From contig NC_046679.1 of the NCBI RefSeq assembly GCF_009870125.1, positions 29,698,001-29,762,000 of the forward strand: a stretch of 64,000 nucleotides of DNA, read 5' to 3'. Positions 13,386 to 23,815 of this stretch are shown piece after piece. Origin of the DNA: Drosophila pseudoobscura. Taxonomy: Eukaryota > Arthropoda > Insecta > Diptera > Drosophilidae. Within the stretch, counting starts at the first letter, position 1. Every line of letters starts with the position of its first letter. The translations under genes were made by a program, and so were the position numbers. The notes beneath the pieces were generated by a model. The model did not search any database and was not told the origin of the DNA. It saw only the letters and a list, made by a program, of their open reading frames with translations.

Positions 13386-13766
13386 TTTATTGTTTCATAA
13401 GGCACTTTTTTGGGAGGGGGAGGGGGCTTGCATGCAGCTCTTTAAATTTACCATTTAGCGTGTATAAAACTGCAGAATACTACAAAGATCAGTACGAATA
13501 GAAGTACAACAGAAAATACAACCGATACTTAAAGATACACTTAAAATTCTACAGCGAAACCGAGGGGCACTGCTGCATGACCCTCTGCTCTATCTCTATA
13601 TATATATAATATATAATATATAATGGTTATGGGTTTTAAAGTAATTCTAATAATAAATTCGTGTTTGATTTTTGGTTTACGCCTTTGGTGCAATTTTGTT
13701 TTCTTTTTGATATTTACAATAGATCGTTGCAAGGATCGTTTCAAAATTGAAAGTCTCAATGATCGT
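13386..13766 (-). other. htl: Predicted htl 3' UTR and poly(A) signal
   Basis: Reading leftward from the htl stop codon, the first canonical AATAAA that I find on the minus strand is at 13386-13391 (TTTATT on the plus strand). This gives a 3' UTR of roughly 380-400 bases. It contains an AT dinucleotide-rich stretch (about 13600-13624) and copy B of the dispersed 25-bp motif in the same sense as the mRNA. The exact cleavage site is not visible. Confidence 0.4.
13559..13583 (-). repeat. Dispersed 25-bp motif, copy B (in htl 3' UTR)
   Basis: On the minus strand this reads GGGTCATGCAGCAG followed by TGCCCCTCGGT. It matches the consensus except that the usual GCG before TCATG is GGG. It lies about 185 bases after the htl stop codon, in the sense direction. 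Confidence 0.75.
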
Positions 13767-16001
13767 TCAATGATCATTTGGTGTTCGCGTCACATAATGA
13801 TATCGCAACATTTGCTCAGCATCTGATTCCGCGTCCTCCTCATCGCTGGTGGAGGGCGGTGTGTCCAGATTGGCTATGTCCACATCCAGATAGTCCTCCT
13901 TGGCCTGCAACAGCTTGTCCATGTACTCGACAATCTCCGTGAAGGGCGGCCGATCGTCGGCATTGAAGTGCCAGCACTGTCGCATCAGAATGTAAATGTT
14001 CATCGAGCATTTGGCGGGCTTCTCCATGCGCTGGCCGGACATCAGATAGCTGTAGAGCTCTTCGGCGGACATTATGGTGGGATAGGGCTGTGCCCCAAAG
14101 GTCATGATCTCCCACAACAGTATGCCGTACGACCAGACATCGCTCTTCGAATCGTAGAACTTCTCCTGCAGCGATTCGGGTGCCATCCACTTGATCGGCA
14201 GCCGTCCGTTGGTGTTCTTCCGATAGTATTCCGTGCTCTGGATATCCCTGGCCAGACCAAAGTCCGCAATCTTCAGGACATAATCATCGCTGACGAGTAC
14301 GTTGCGTGCGGCCAGATCGCGATGGATGCAGCGACGCGAGGCCAGGTAGTCCATGCCACGGGCGATTTGATGGGCAAACTTGATCAGATCCTTTTCGGTG
14401 ATGACATGCGCCGGCGGCGACGGCGGCGGCTGTGAGCTGTCCACCTGCTCTCGGCCAAAGGGGCGATTCTTGTAGAGGAAGTCCTTGAGATTGCCATGCG
14501 GCGCATATTCCACGATGACATAGAGGGGTCCGCTCTGGCTGCAGCATCCGAGGAGATTGATGATGTTGATGTGACGGCCTATGATCTTCATAACCTCCAT
14601 TTCCCTCACCAGACTGGCAATATCATCGTCGGTGTGTCCCTCCTTGACCATTTTGACGGCCACAATGGCACTGTTGACCTCGGCCATGACCACGCGCCCA
14701 AAGGCGCCCTCACCGAGAGTGGCGCCCAGCACCAGTTGTCCTCGGGGCAGCTCCCAGTTGGAGTCCAGCGGGAATTCGTATTCGTTGAAGGGCGCCGGTT
14801 CGTTGCCGCTTTGGAGGACTGTGGTACGCTGCTTCTGGATCTTTACCACGGGCATGATCATGGTGTCCATGGAGCCGCTGGAGTCGCCGCCGCCCTCGGG
14901 CTTGAAGATGATCACCTTCTTGGTCCACTGATGCACCGTCTCGATGCGCTGCTTGAGCAGCTTCTCGTGCTTCATCTTGCGCACGGCATAGTAGCCGAAC
15001 AGGATGCACATGAGGATCAGGACACCGATCACGATAATGACAATGGCCGTCATGCCGGTGCTCCGGCCCATGCCACTGGCCATGCCGGCCTCCAGCAGAT
15101 GCAGACTCCTTACCACACGCAGGTAGGCGGTGCTGTTCGACTGGCCCAGACTGTTGCTCTCGATGCACGTGTACCAGCCCTCCTGCTCCATGGTGACGTT
15201 CACGAAGTCCAACCGGTCCAGATCGTGGGCATAGATGGTGCGGTTATTCGAACAGTTGGTCACCCCCTGGCAGGGCACAAAGATCCATGCCTTTTTGCTG
15301 GTCAAATCCGACAGATACTTGCAGTTCATGTGCCCGCTGCCGTTGATCAGGAGCGTCAGATTGGCCGGACCCGTGATCAGTATGGGCTTGTGATTCACAC
15401 GATCGCTGACTATCAGTTTGGTGGCATGACTGATGCAGCCCAGATCGTTGCACACCTGGCAGGTGTAGATCCCCGAATCATTCGGCACCACGTCCTCCAT
15501 GGTGAGGGACCAGCGTGCCTTCTTGAGATTGCCATAGCTCCTGGACCACTCGCTCGTATCGTTGCGGAACCAGGTGAGCTTCAGTTCGGGGCTGCCCAGG
15601 GCCGGACAATTGAGTGTGAAGACCGCACCCGATGGTTTGGTCTGCAGTGACACCATCTTGTTGAGGTTCTTCCAGTAGGGTCGTCTCTGGGCCGGCTTGG
15701 GGCTCTCTGCCACCGTGGACTTGTCATCCTCTTCGCCATTGGTTTCCTCGGTTGGTGCTTCCGGTGGGTTGTTGGACGGTGGACTCCTCTGCCGGTTGCC
15801 ACCTGCCACACTATCGTAGTCCTTGAGCAGCTCTTGGGAGCTGGCAGGCGATCGTCGAGCAAAGATTTGTGGCGGTGTCGTTAGAACTAGGAAAAGCAGC
15901 ACGGCCCAGACAAGTCTTTCCCTCATCATGATGTGCGAGCGACTGTTTCTGCTTCTGCTTCTGCTGTTGATGTTTCCACTCCAGCCACTGTCTATATCCA
16001 T
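13767..16001 (-). CDS. htl: Heartless, FGF receptor tyrosine kinase
   Basis: Single-pass plasma-membrane receptor for the FGF8-like ligands Pyramus and Thisbe; it signals through Stumps to Ras/MAPK in mesoderm migration and in muscle, heart and glia development (known of the family). The sequence shows 744 aa from the ATG at 16001. Fly Htl is about 729 aa. In this numbering there is a hydrophobic signal segment (about 29-45), an acidic Pro-rich linker (about 66-105), Ig1 with Cys132/Cys181, Ig2 with Cys227/Cys279 and several N-x-S/T sites, and a transmembrane helix (about 318-336). The kinase has GEGAFG 430-435, VAVK Lys450, a Pro-rich insert (about 516-534), HRDLAARN 560-567, DFG 580-582, activation-loop YY 592-593 and WMAPE 605-609. 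Having two Ig domains rather than five argues against Breathless. The coding region has no intron. The ATG at 16001 has an AAAA context before it and G after it. Other in-frame ATGs lie at 16169, 16010 and 15929; the last would give a shorter, classical signal peptide. All catalytic residues are intact. Confidence 0.95.
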   Translation of the reverse strand: MDIDSGWSGNINSRSRSRNSRSHIMMRERLVWAVLLFLVLTTPPQIFARRSPASSQELLKDYDSVAGGNRQRSPPSNNPPEAPTEETNGEEDDKSTVAESPKPAQRRPYWKNLNKMVSLQTKPSGAVFTLNCPALGSPELKLTWFRNDTSEWSRSYGNLKKARWSLTMEDVVPNDSGIYTCQVCNDLGCISHATKLIVSDRVNHKPILITGPANLTLLINGSGHMNCKYLSDLTSKKAWIFVPCQGVTNCSNNRTIYAHDLDRLDFVNVTMEQEGWYTCIESNSLGQSNSTAYLRVVRSLHLLEAGMASGMGRSTGMTAIVIIVIGVLILMCILFGYYAVRKMKHEKLLKQRIETVHQWTKKVIIFKPEGGGDSSGSMDTMIMPVVKIQKQRTTVLQSGNEPAPFNEYEFPLDSNWELPRGQLVLGATLGEGAFGRVVMAEVNSAIVAVKMVKEGHTDDDIASLVREMEVMKIIGRHINIINLLGCCSQSGPLYVIVEYAPHGNLKDFLYKNRPFGREQVDSSQPPPSPPAHVITEKDLIKFAHQIARGMDYLASRRCIHRDLAARNVLVSDDYVLKIADFGLARDIQSTEYYRKNTNGRLPIKWMAPESLQEKFYDSKSDVWSYGILLWEIMTFGAQPYPTIMSAEELYSYLMSGQRMEKPAKCSMNIYILMRQCWHFNADDRPPFTEIVEYMDKLLQAKEDYLDVDIANLDTPPSTSDEEDAESDAEQMLRYHYVTRTPNDH

Positions 16002-16420
16002 TTTTAGCATATTTATTTTTGTAACTTTTGTAGCGGCCTGCACCCTCCTAAGTGCCACTCGCTCTGGAGCGGCAGCACCAGCCAAGGGGTAGGCGACAGC
16101 AGACAACTGCAACTCCGATGCCGACGCCGACGCCGACTCCAACTCCGACTCCGATTCTGTTTGTCGCATGTGTTTTTTATTCACCGGAAATCCACTTTAG
16201 CTTGGGGTTCTCCCTCATCTGATCTGATCTCCAGTCTCCACTCTCCGGGGCTCTCCTGCGCTCTCTCTCCGGAAGAAGATCAGTGATCTTCTAGTATTCT
16301 AATTTATTATGGATATAACAACAGTTGCCTTTTCTTCTGGTGGGCCCCACAACATGTGTTTTTGGCGCCTTCTTTGAAGTGATCCTCGCTCTCTCTCTGT
16401 GATGATCACCTTTTGTCGGT
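16002..16420 (-). promoter_or_regulatory. htl: htl 5' leader and presumed promoter region
   Basis: The open frame continues upstream of the chosen start to 16184. There it encodes a Ser/Glu/Ala-rich run derived from a TCGGAG/TCGGCG-type simple repeat (about 16115-16155), which looks more like a leader than protein. Further up, GAGAG-rich tracts on the minus strand at about 16258-16272 and 16389-16400 are candidate GAGA-factor sites. No TATA box or initiator could be placed with confidence, so the transcription start is unknown. Confidence 0.35.
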
Positions 16421-16774
16421 GCGTAACGGAAATACTACTCTTCGAAATCTATACGATATATCGTATTTATATGCCCTTTAATTATTGTTTTGCCTTGGAG
16501 TGTGATTTACTCAGCGAGTTGATGGATTTATGGCAGCCATCTTGTCACCAAAAGAGAGCTCCCCCTCAAAATCGTGGGCGTGCAAGCACACACAGATACA
16601 AGATACAGATACACCAGTTCATAGATCATTCGGCAGCTGCCGTGGGAGATGCTCCGCTGTTTGATGTGACTGCTGCAACACCTGGAAGAATGCATTCGAT
16701 TAGATTTATGTTCATTTCCGGCTAGGGCTACATGCAGCCCTGCACTTGCGGTCAAAATACTAGGGGTTATAGTT
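16421..16774. other. Non-coding DNA upstream of htl
   Basis: Nothing beyond short random frames and an AGATACA-type short repeat at about 16594-16612. Confidence 0.4.
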
Positions 16775-17630
16775 TTATAGATATTTTATGGACTTTATGG
16801 ACTTTTAAGATTGTTAAAGGATTGTAAAAAAAAAACCTTCAAAGAGAATTTATCCGAAGATCTTTCAGTTTAAAGATTGTTCTTAAAGATTTTTCATCAT
16901 AGTTTCATGATTATTGACAGATATTTAAGTTTTAAGATCGTTTAAAATCATTTTGTGATTATTCTAGAATTATTTAATATCGTTCTTTGATGGATGGATC
17001 TTAAAGATCGCTGAAGAATCATTGAAATAATGAAATAAACAGATATTAAAGTTTGAAGACCATTTTCAGATAATTCGAAAACCACTTTAGATCGTTTTCT
17101 GATAGATAAAGACTATTTAGAGATCGTTGAAGAATCGAAGAACCATTGAAATTATGAAATAGACAAATATTACTATTTTAAGATCGTTTAAGACCATTCT
17201 AGAACCGTTTAGGACCGTTCTTTCATGGCTGAAGATTACTTAAAGATTGTTGAAGGATCGAAGAATCATTGAAATGATGAAATAGACAAATATTACAGTT
17301 TAAAGATCGTCTAAGATCATTCTAGAACCATTTAAGATCGATTCCTGATGACTGAATATTACTGAAAGATCGTTGAAGAATCGAAGAACCACTGAAATGA
17401 TGAAGTAGACAGATATTTAAGTTTTAAGATCATTTTCAGATAGTTCTAGAACCATTTAAGGTCGTTCGCTGATGGATGAAGATCGTTGAAGTATAAAAGA
17501 ATCATTCTCAGATCACTGATCGTTTAATAGAACATACTAGGATCGTTAAGGCTCGTTTAACCTATAAGATTGCTAGAAGATCGTTCCAAGCACAAGCAAA
17601 GATCACTGAAAGACCATTTGAAGACCTTTC
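16775..17630. repeat. Tandem array, about 123-bp unit, upstream of htl
   Basis: The phrase AGACAGATATT or AGACAAATATT recurs at about 16914, 17037, 17161, 17284 and 17407, spaced 123-124 bp each time. Each unit continues with TTTAAGATCGTTTAAGATC, then CATTCTAGAACCATTTAAG, then a GATGGATGAAGAT phrase and GATCGTTGAAGAATC. A weaker first unit starts near 16778, and decayed material continues to about 17630. That makes about six or seven units. The constant period with diverged sequence indicates an old array. It begins about 770 bases upstream of the htl start codon. Confidence 0.9.
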
Positions 17631-19600
17631 TACAACTTTTCACCCAATTAGCAACCAAAAACATATGCCAAAAATCGAAGCGGAAGGAAAGCCTAATGTA
17701 TCTCGGATGGGGAAATGTATCTGAAAGGGAAATGTACGAAGCTGGCACATCCGTTTGCTGTTCGTTGCTTCGTTTGAATGAATTTCCTTTCAAATTTGTT
17801 TACAAGCCAAAGTTCTTGTATTCTTCTTTTTAATTTTTTCAAGAATTTGCAGAGTATAAATCTCTGCGTTTTTTTTGGACTTGACTTGATTAAAGGCCAT
17901 TTCCATTTGGTGAACTTAATTAAAATGTCGCGCACATTTCCGGTACCTTGTCCTCTCTCTCCCCGCTCTCTTTGGCTCTCTGATTGGGGCTCAGCGCGTG
18001 CCATGCTCGTAAATGGCAAACGAGATTGTCCAGCCCCGCGGAATGAGCTCACAAGTTGAGATTTTTCATTTTTCATTCGACTTCGAAAGTCGTTGAATAT
18101 TTTATCGATTTTTGAAAATAGCTTTTTATGACAGTGCCAGCAAATACTCTTATTTTTTTAATGAAGGCCATTAAATAATGACTGGGCTTTTATACACCTT
18201 TTGGGGGGCAGCCAGGGAAATGGTTTTCTGGTTAGTTTTTCAGTTTTTTGTATGATCTGCCGGGGGAAGACTTTAGGGAATATTAGAGGAATTAGGGGGG
18301 CTCCAGGTAAAGCCACTATTGGTACCGAGATTTCTCTTGAATTTGAGTTAAGGTTTAGGTTGGGTTTAAGGCCTCTTTTAACACAACCAATGAGTATTTT
18401 TGGTACAGTCACTTCTTAGCAGCTAATACTTTAAAGATTCAGTATCTTTAAACCATTTTCCTTAATATTTTAGAACTTTTCAGTTCAAATACCATTAAAA
18501 GTAAAGGTTAACCAAAAAAGTAGAGATTTAACGGCCACAAATTGTGTGCAGGGGTTCAGAAATGGTATATTTTCAAGATATATTACAAGGAAAACTTTTT
18601 TTAAACAAATTTCGAGGTATTCTGCAATTTGTGTTCAAGAAATATGTCTTATTTATGATTAATTGATGGTTTCTTTGTCATCAAATTCGGAGTAAAAATA
18701 TGGATATTTTTTATTAATATTTACACAATATTGTACCATATTGGATAGATCCATATTGCATGAGAGGTCATCTCATTAATGAGAAAAAAATTTATATAAC
18801 AAACCCTAAAGTCAAAACTTGCGGTATATGCCCTTTGATTCACTATTTCACTATTTCGAGGATGCACTGTCTCCATATTTGTAGTCTTATCGATAGGAAA
18901 AGCCTTAATTTTCAGCACAAAAACGGCACTGCCTCCATATTTATAGGTTCATCGATAGCAAAAGCCCACAAAAACGTTGTTTATTTCACTCTTTGGAAGC
19001 TGCAAGGTGTACCTACAAGCACCAGTCAAAACATGGTGCACCTACAGCTGCATGTACATGGTGCAAGTACATATGTATATGTATATTTTTATTTGAATGG
19101 CACAGAACAGAAGCTACTGTGTACTAATTTTCCTTCCTTCTAGTCTATTTTTTGCACATTCTCCCCTCGAAAGCCGTCACTCACGTTGTTCTCTCACTGT
19201 ATTCTCCGTTTCTCTAGGGGGAGATGTTGTTTTTATATTTTTCGCGTTACGGAGGCGAAAAGAAGACTGTTCCAAATAGCGCTGCGTAGTCCGTTGGACT
19301 GAAAACGACTATGTGTGCCCGACATTTGTGCCCAATGCCAATTTCAGTTCCGATTCTCAAATGATCATACGGTTTTTCTCTCTCTCTCTCTCTTGTCTCC
19401 TACGCTCTCTCTCTCAGAACAACTCAATTTAGTGAGCCCTCTCCTCTCTCTCTCTCTCTCTCTGTCCCTCTCCTCGAGCGCATGTCCATGTGCGTGGTGT
19501 GTGTGTGGGCTGCCACTTTTGCCGTTATACTTCCAATGCCTGCACTTTGTTGTACCCAGTACCCAGTAATCGAAGGGTATGAAGCATTAGGGATAAGGTA
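17631..19600. other. Non-coding DNA upstream of htl
   Basis: No gene is seen. A short duplication carries a CTCCATATTT phrase followed by a CGATAG phrase, at about 18868 and 18937. CT-dinucleotide tracts lie at about 19378-19392 and 19444-19463. An ACATGTACATGG-type alternating stretch lies at about 19045-19090. Confidence 0.45.
19444..19463. repeat. (CT)n microsatellite
   Basis: Near-perfect CT repeat in a wider pyrimidine-rich stretch starting at about 19376. Confidence 0.85.
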
Positions 19601-19609
19601 TAAAGAAAG

Positions 19610-20540
19610 ATCATGTATGGGACATGTTAAGGATCACGACAAAAAGAAAATTCTGTAGAATGGTCCTTATTCATATTTCTTTGGAAACTATATATTCACT
19701 TTTAACGAAATCTGTATATAATTCTTAACAGTAACATTCTTACACTAGGATCGGAAAATATCATACATCTATATCTATATCTACATATATCTATCTATAT
19801 CTCCCATAGAAAAAATATATTTATATAATAATCCATGGAAAAATCCATTAAAAATATGTCTTTGGAAGAAAATAATTTTTTCATTACGGAAAAACCAACG
19901 AAGCTCTAGAATCTATAGTTTTAAGGGGGCTTTAATGGTAATAAAATCAGAATAAGTAGAAAATTCTATATAGAAATGTCCATATTAATATTTCTTTGGA
20001 AATTATTTTAAAATAAAATAAAATGTAAGAAATCTGTACTATATTTTTTTTAATAGTTCCTTCCTGTTTCCGTATTCCTCGAAAAACCCTAGGATCGGAG
20101 CATATCATACATCTATATTTATCTATTGGTCTATATATTTTTACAGTTCTCAGCCTAAAATAATCAAAAGAGCGTCACTATATCATGTACCTGCCATATG
20201 AACAACCCATCAAAAATATGTCTTTGGCATATGTCTTTCTTTTAAAAAGAAAAACTAACAAAACTCTGGAATCTGTAGTTTTAAGGGGGCACGACCCCTG
20301 AATACTCGCTTCGATGTGATTTTTTTAATATAACAATACCATCCAAATCGTATAAAGATATTATATAGGTTTTCTATGAAAAAATTGCTGAAAAAAGTCC
20401 ATTCCACTGCCACTTTTCCTCAGGAAAACCCATCCTAATTAATCCTAAAAATAAAACATATCGTATAAAGATATTATATAATTTGATGTTTGATATATGA
20501 ACAAACTGTCGAAAAAAGTCTATTCCCTTGCCACCTTTTC
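19610..20540. repeat. Local direct duplications (about 315-360 bp, then 113 bp)
   Basis: The order of phrases GGATCGGA..CATACATCTATAT, AAAATATGTCTTTGG and GTTTTAAGGGGGC occurs twice. The first set is at about 19749, 19852 and 19919; the second is at about 20093, 20213 and 20279. The offset is 344-361 bp. A TTCATATTTCTTTGG-like phrase is also duplicated (about 19670 and 19985). To the right, ATCGTATAAAGATATTATATA and TTTTCCTCAGGAAA recur 113 bp apart (about 20347 and 20460). These are diverged tandem duplications of non-coding DNA. Confidence 0.8.
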
Positions 20541-23149
20541 CTCAGGAAAGCCCTGCCCAAATAGAATTATTCGTTTTTCCAGGGTAGCCAAAGCTTCGGT
20601 CCCTTGGCGGCCACCTTTCCCTTGGATAACATGTTTTACTTTGTTGGTCGTTGCCTTTTGCTTCCCGCATGTATTTTTTTTTTCTGTGCCTCTTTTCGCT
20701 TTCAACGGTCGCCTTGCCTTAATTTTTCACATATGTATGCCCCGATCTGTGTCTACCCTCGCTGTCTGTCTGCCTCTCTCTCGGACGCTGAATTAAAACA
20801 GACACAGTTGCTGGTCTCTCAGTGGTGTGTGCTCCTCATCTGCTGCCAACCCACATCTGGCGGCGCAACGAAAAAATTAAAGAAATTAAAAACAACAAAA
20901 ACGCACACACTGTGTTCTTACGATTCTGTCCCTGGTTTTATGTGGCCTGCTGTCCGCGCCCTCGGGCCACGCCTCCAGTGAGTCGCGATCGCTAAGGAGA
21001 GGGCTGCACTATTGTTGACTCCCAGACGCAGGCGCAGACGCAGGCCCATCCAACATGTGGGCACATCATCATCATCAGCCAAACAACGACCATTCTACCT
21101 AAGTTCGTGCCACACATGTGTTGCACAGACATCGCATCCTCCTCGAATGGCAGGAAGGGCGCGACAGCCGAAAATTGATTCTTAATGGAAGCGAAAAACC
21201 GACGAAAAACTGACGAAGGGGTTCGATTTTCCAGAAAGCTGACCTTCACCTCCATTGAAGTCCAGCGTCCAGCAAAAACTTTCCTTAGTATATTTCCTGT
21301 CCGGCGGCTGGGTTAAAATTCCCCAAAAAAATATTTGCAATCATTTTCGGTGCAAAATAAATAAACAACCCACAATCCATCAGCGATTCGCTTGGGAGGG
21401 AGGGAGCTGCACACACACACACGCTTTCCATAGGTTGCACCCTCTGCCATGCCACTGCCACTTGCCGCTGTTTGACGCACTTGGTTAACCCTCGATCGTG
21501 GTGTGGAGACCGGCACGGCACGAGTCTGTAATTTCGAATGTTTCGAGTACGTGACAGCGCGAAGGTTGAAGACATCACATCACATCACGAGAAGGTGCGA
21601 GACAGACAGCCAGGAGGCAGGCGGGAGGCGGGAGGCGGTAGGGCAAGGCAGCAGATCAAAGTTTATGTGCCGAAAGGTACTGGATCGATAGGGGACTCCT
21701 AGAGAGAAATCCTAAAGAAAACTCTACGGAATACTCAAATTTCATAGAGGGAGCACCCAGAGAGAAATCCTAAAGAAAAATCTATGGTATACTCAAATTT
21801 CTCATTACAACCTTGAGTATACAGTCTTTAAAGTAAATTTATTGCTAAATAAATATAATCAAAGGCGGAAACAATGAAATTGTACAATTATTACCCCTTC
21901 GGATCGCTTGAATCGTACGAAAAATCCTATGTAGATCACGTTCAATCAAAAAAAAGCCAATCTTTCGTTTAAAAATTCAAAGAAATATAGCAAAGTACAT
22001 TCGAAGCATTATCGATGGGCTCTAATCAAAAAAGTGTATTCTTAGCATTTCCTTTATATAGTATTTGGCCTATAATTTCCCCTTACAATTAGCTAAACAA
22101 ACTCAAATCCAAATGATCATTCAGAAGTACTTTTACAAACCAAAATGGAACAGATCTCTCAGAGCAGAGATGAGAACTGAGTGACTGCCAGTGGAAACAA
22201 AACAGAAGCCCGAGAGTTCCAGAACGTGGGGCAACGTGAAGCTCCATAGATATAAGAAAAATATATATACAAAAAATAGTTTGTACATTTTAAAAATGTT
22301 TTGTCTATTATGATAAATATGGTTTATAATGTGTTCTAGGAAATGTTGATAAACAGAGATGGTTTCATGGGAAAAGCACAGCCACAAATTCTGATGCTAC
22401 TGAGGTCTCTCCTCTATTCTGTTGTAAAAACAAATAAATAACTTAATAAATTACTGGGCACTGGATGCTTTCAATTTGGGCATAGAACCATAACAGAACG
22501 CAGTAGAAATTTGTGTATGCGAGCGATAAACAACACCAATCATGGGGGGAGGCCTTTTTATTGGCCTTTGGGTGAAAAGTCAAATTGCTGTACCGTTCGT
22601 TTCGTTTCGTTTCGGTCAATCAAAAAGTAGACCAAACAAATAATTTGCGCAATTACGCAAAAGGCAAAAAAAAACAACAGGCTCTACATATAGGGGGACG
22701 TACGGGTTGTATATATTTTTAAAAACTTACCTCACATGTGCTGCTCTCGTTGTTATTCCAAAAAAGAAAAGCTGTCTTGCCAAATAGTGTCTATTTTTGT
22801 TTCACATTTCCACTTAAAACTTCTGCACCTCTTTTTGTAAACAAAAACTGTATGGAATTTCCAATAAATATTAGACACAATTATTGAGCGTTCGATGGTT
22901 AGTTTTCATTCGCGTTTTCTGTTCGCTCCGATCTGTAAAAGCACGCAGTCCGATCGCAACTGAAAAAGCTGGCTGGCCGCCTGGCTGCGAAAATAAATCT
23001 CTTCAATTAAATGAGGGAACACAAATGAAACGGAATTCATTCCACATCAACATGGGCTGTACACACAGACCTCTCTTCAATGTATTTTTGCGGCTGCCGC
23101 ATAAACAAAATACAAAAACTGAACAAAAACACATTGTATAACCCCCCAC

Positions 23150-23152
<3 letters not shown>
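20541..23152. other. Non-coding DNA upstream of htl
   Basis: No gene is recognised. E-box-like ACACATGTG/CACATGTG sequences at about 21111 and 22733 are the kind bound by Twist, which activates htl early in mesoderm, but two sites prove nothing. A 63-bp duplication with AGAGAGAAATCCTAAAGAAA lies at about 21700 and 21759. Confidence 0.4.

Positions 23153-23199
<47 letters not shown>
23153..23199. repeat. (AG)n microsatellite
   Basis: A perfect 47-base AG run, the longest clean dinucleotide repeat in the window. Confidence 0.95.
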
Positions 23200-23202
<3 letters not shown>

Positions 23203-23815
23203 GGATCCGAGGGACCAGGGTCGGCCCGGCCTGGTCTTCCCTTGGAAAGTGAAATGTGTAATTGAGTGGCCGTTTGCTCTGCTCTGCTCTGCTCTCTTTT
23301 CGTTCTATATTCTTTCAATTGAGTCGAAGTGAAAATGGCTCATCCAGCTGTTCGACTGTGCCCCAGTTTGTTGCATAGTTTTGTGCGGCATACGCTTAAA
23401 ATCATGCATATGATATGGTGATTATGAGCCGAAGGAGAGCTGAACAGGGCCAGAGGCCAGCTAGCGGCGTTAGAGGTATTTTCAGGTAGCTTTTAATGGA
23501 AATATATCATAACTAGACTTGAGAAATACATATTTACTACCCAGTTCCGATTCCTTAAACGAAAATATTGCAAAGACACCTCTTTAAAGACATTTTACAG
23601 CCAAGTACTACCCCCTTACTGTAGGCAGCTTTGATCACTTCATCACAAACACACAAAAAAAATACATTTAGAGGCTTAATTTTTATACAATCATAAAATT
23701 TTCTTAATTTTTTAACCATTTTAGTGGCTATTTCTTTAAATATATCACCTCTCAAGATAATAGTCTCTACGTTTGTACTTTAATTTCTCCGAATGATAAA
23801 ATATCACTGCTTTTA
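23200..23815. other. Non-coding DNA
   Basis: CTGCT pentamer repeats lie at about 23276-23297. Nothing else is supported. Confidence 0.4.

Noticed and set aside
12901..13458. 185-codon plus-strand frame near the htl 3' end
   Set aside because: Proline/glycine-rich from base composition, open in other frames as well, no recognisable domain; its right end overlaps the predicted end of htl.
14496..15650. 384-codon plus-strand open frame
   Set aside because: It lies wholly antisense to htl and reflects the codon bias of the receptor gene; it has no domain of its own.
16730..16752. CATGCAGCCCTGCACTTGCGG as another copy of the dispersed motif
   Set aside because: Matches only CATGCAGC plus scattered bases; below what the six accepted copies share.
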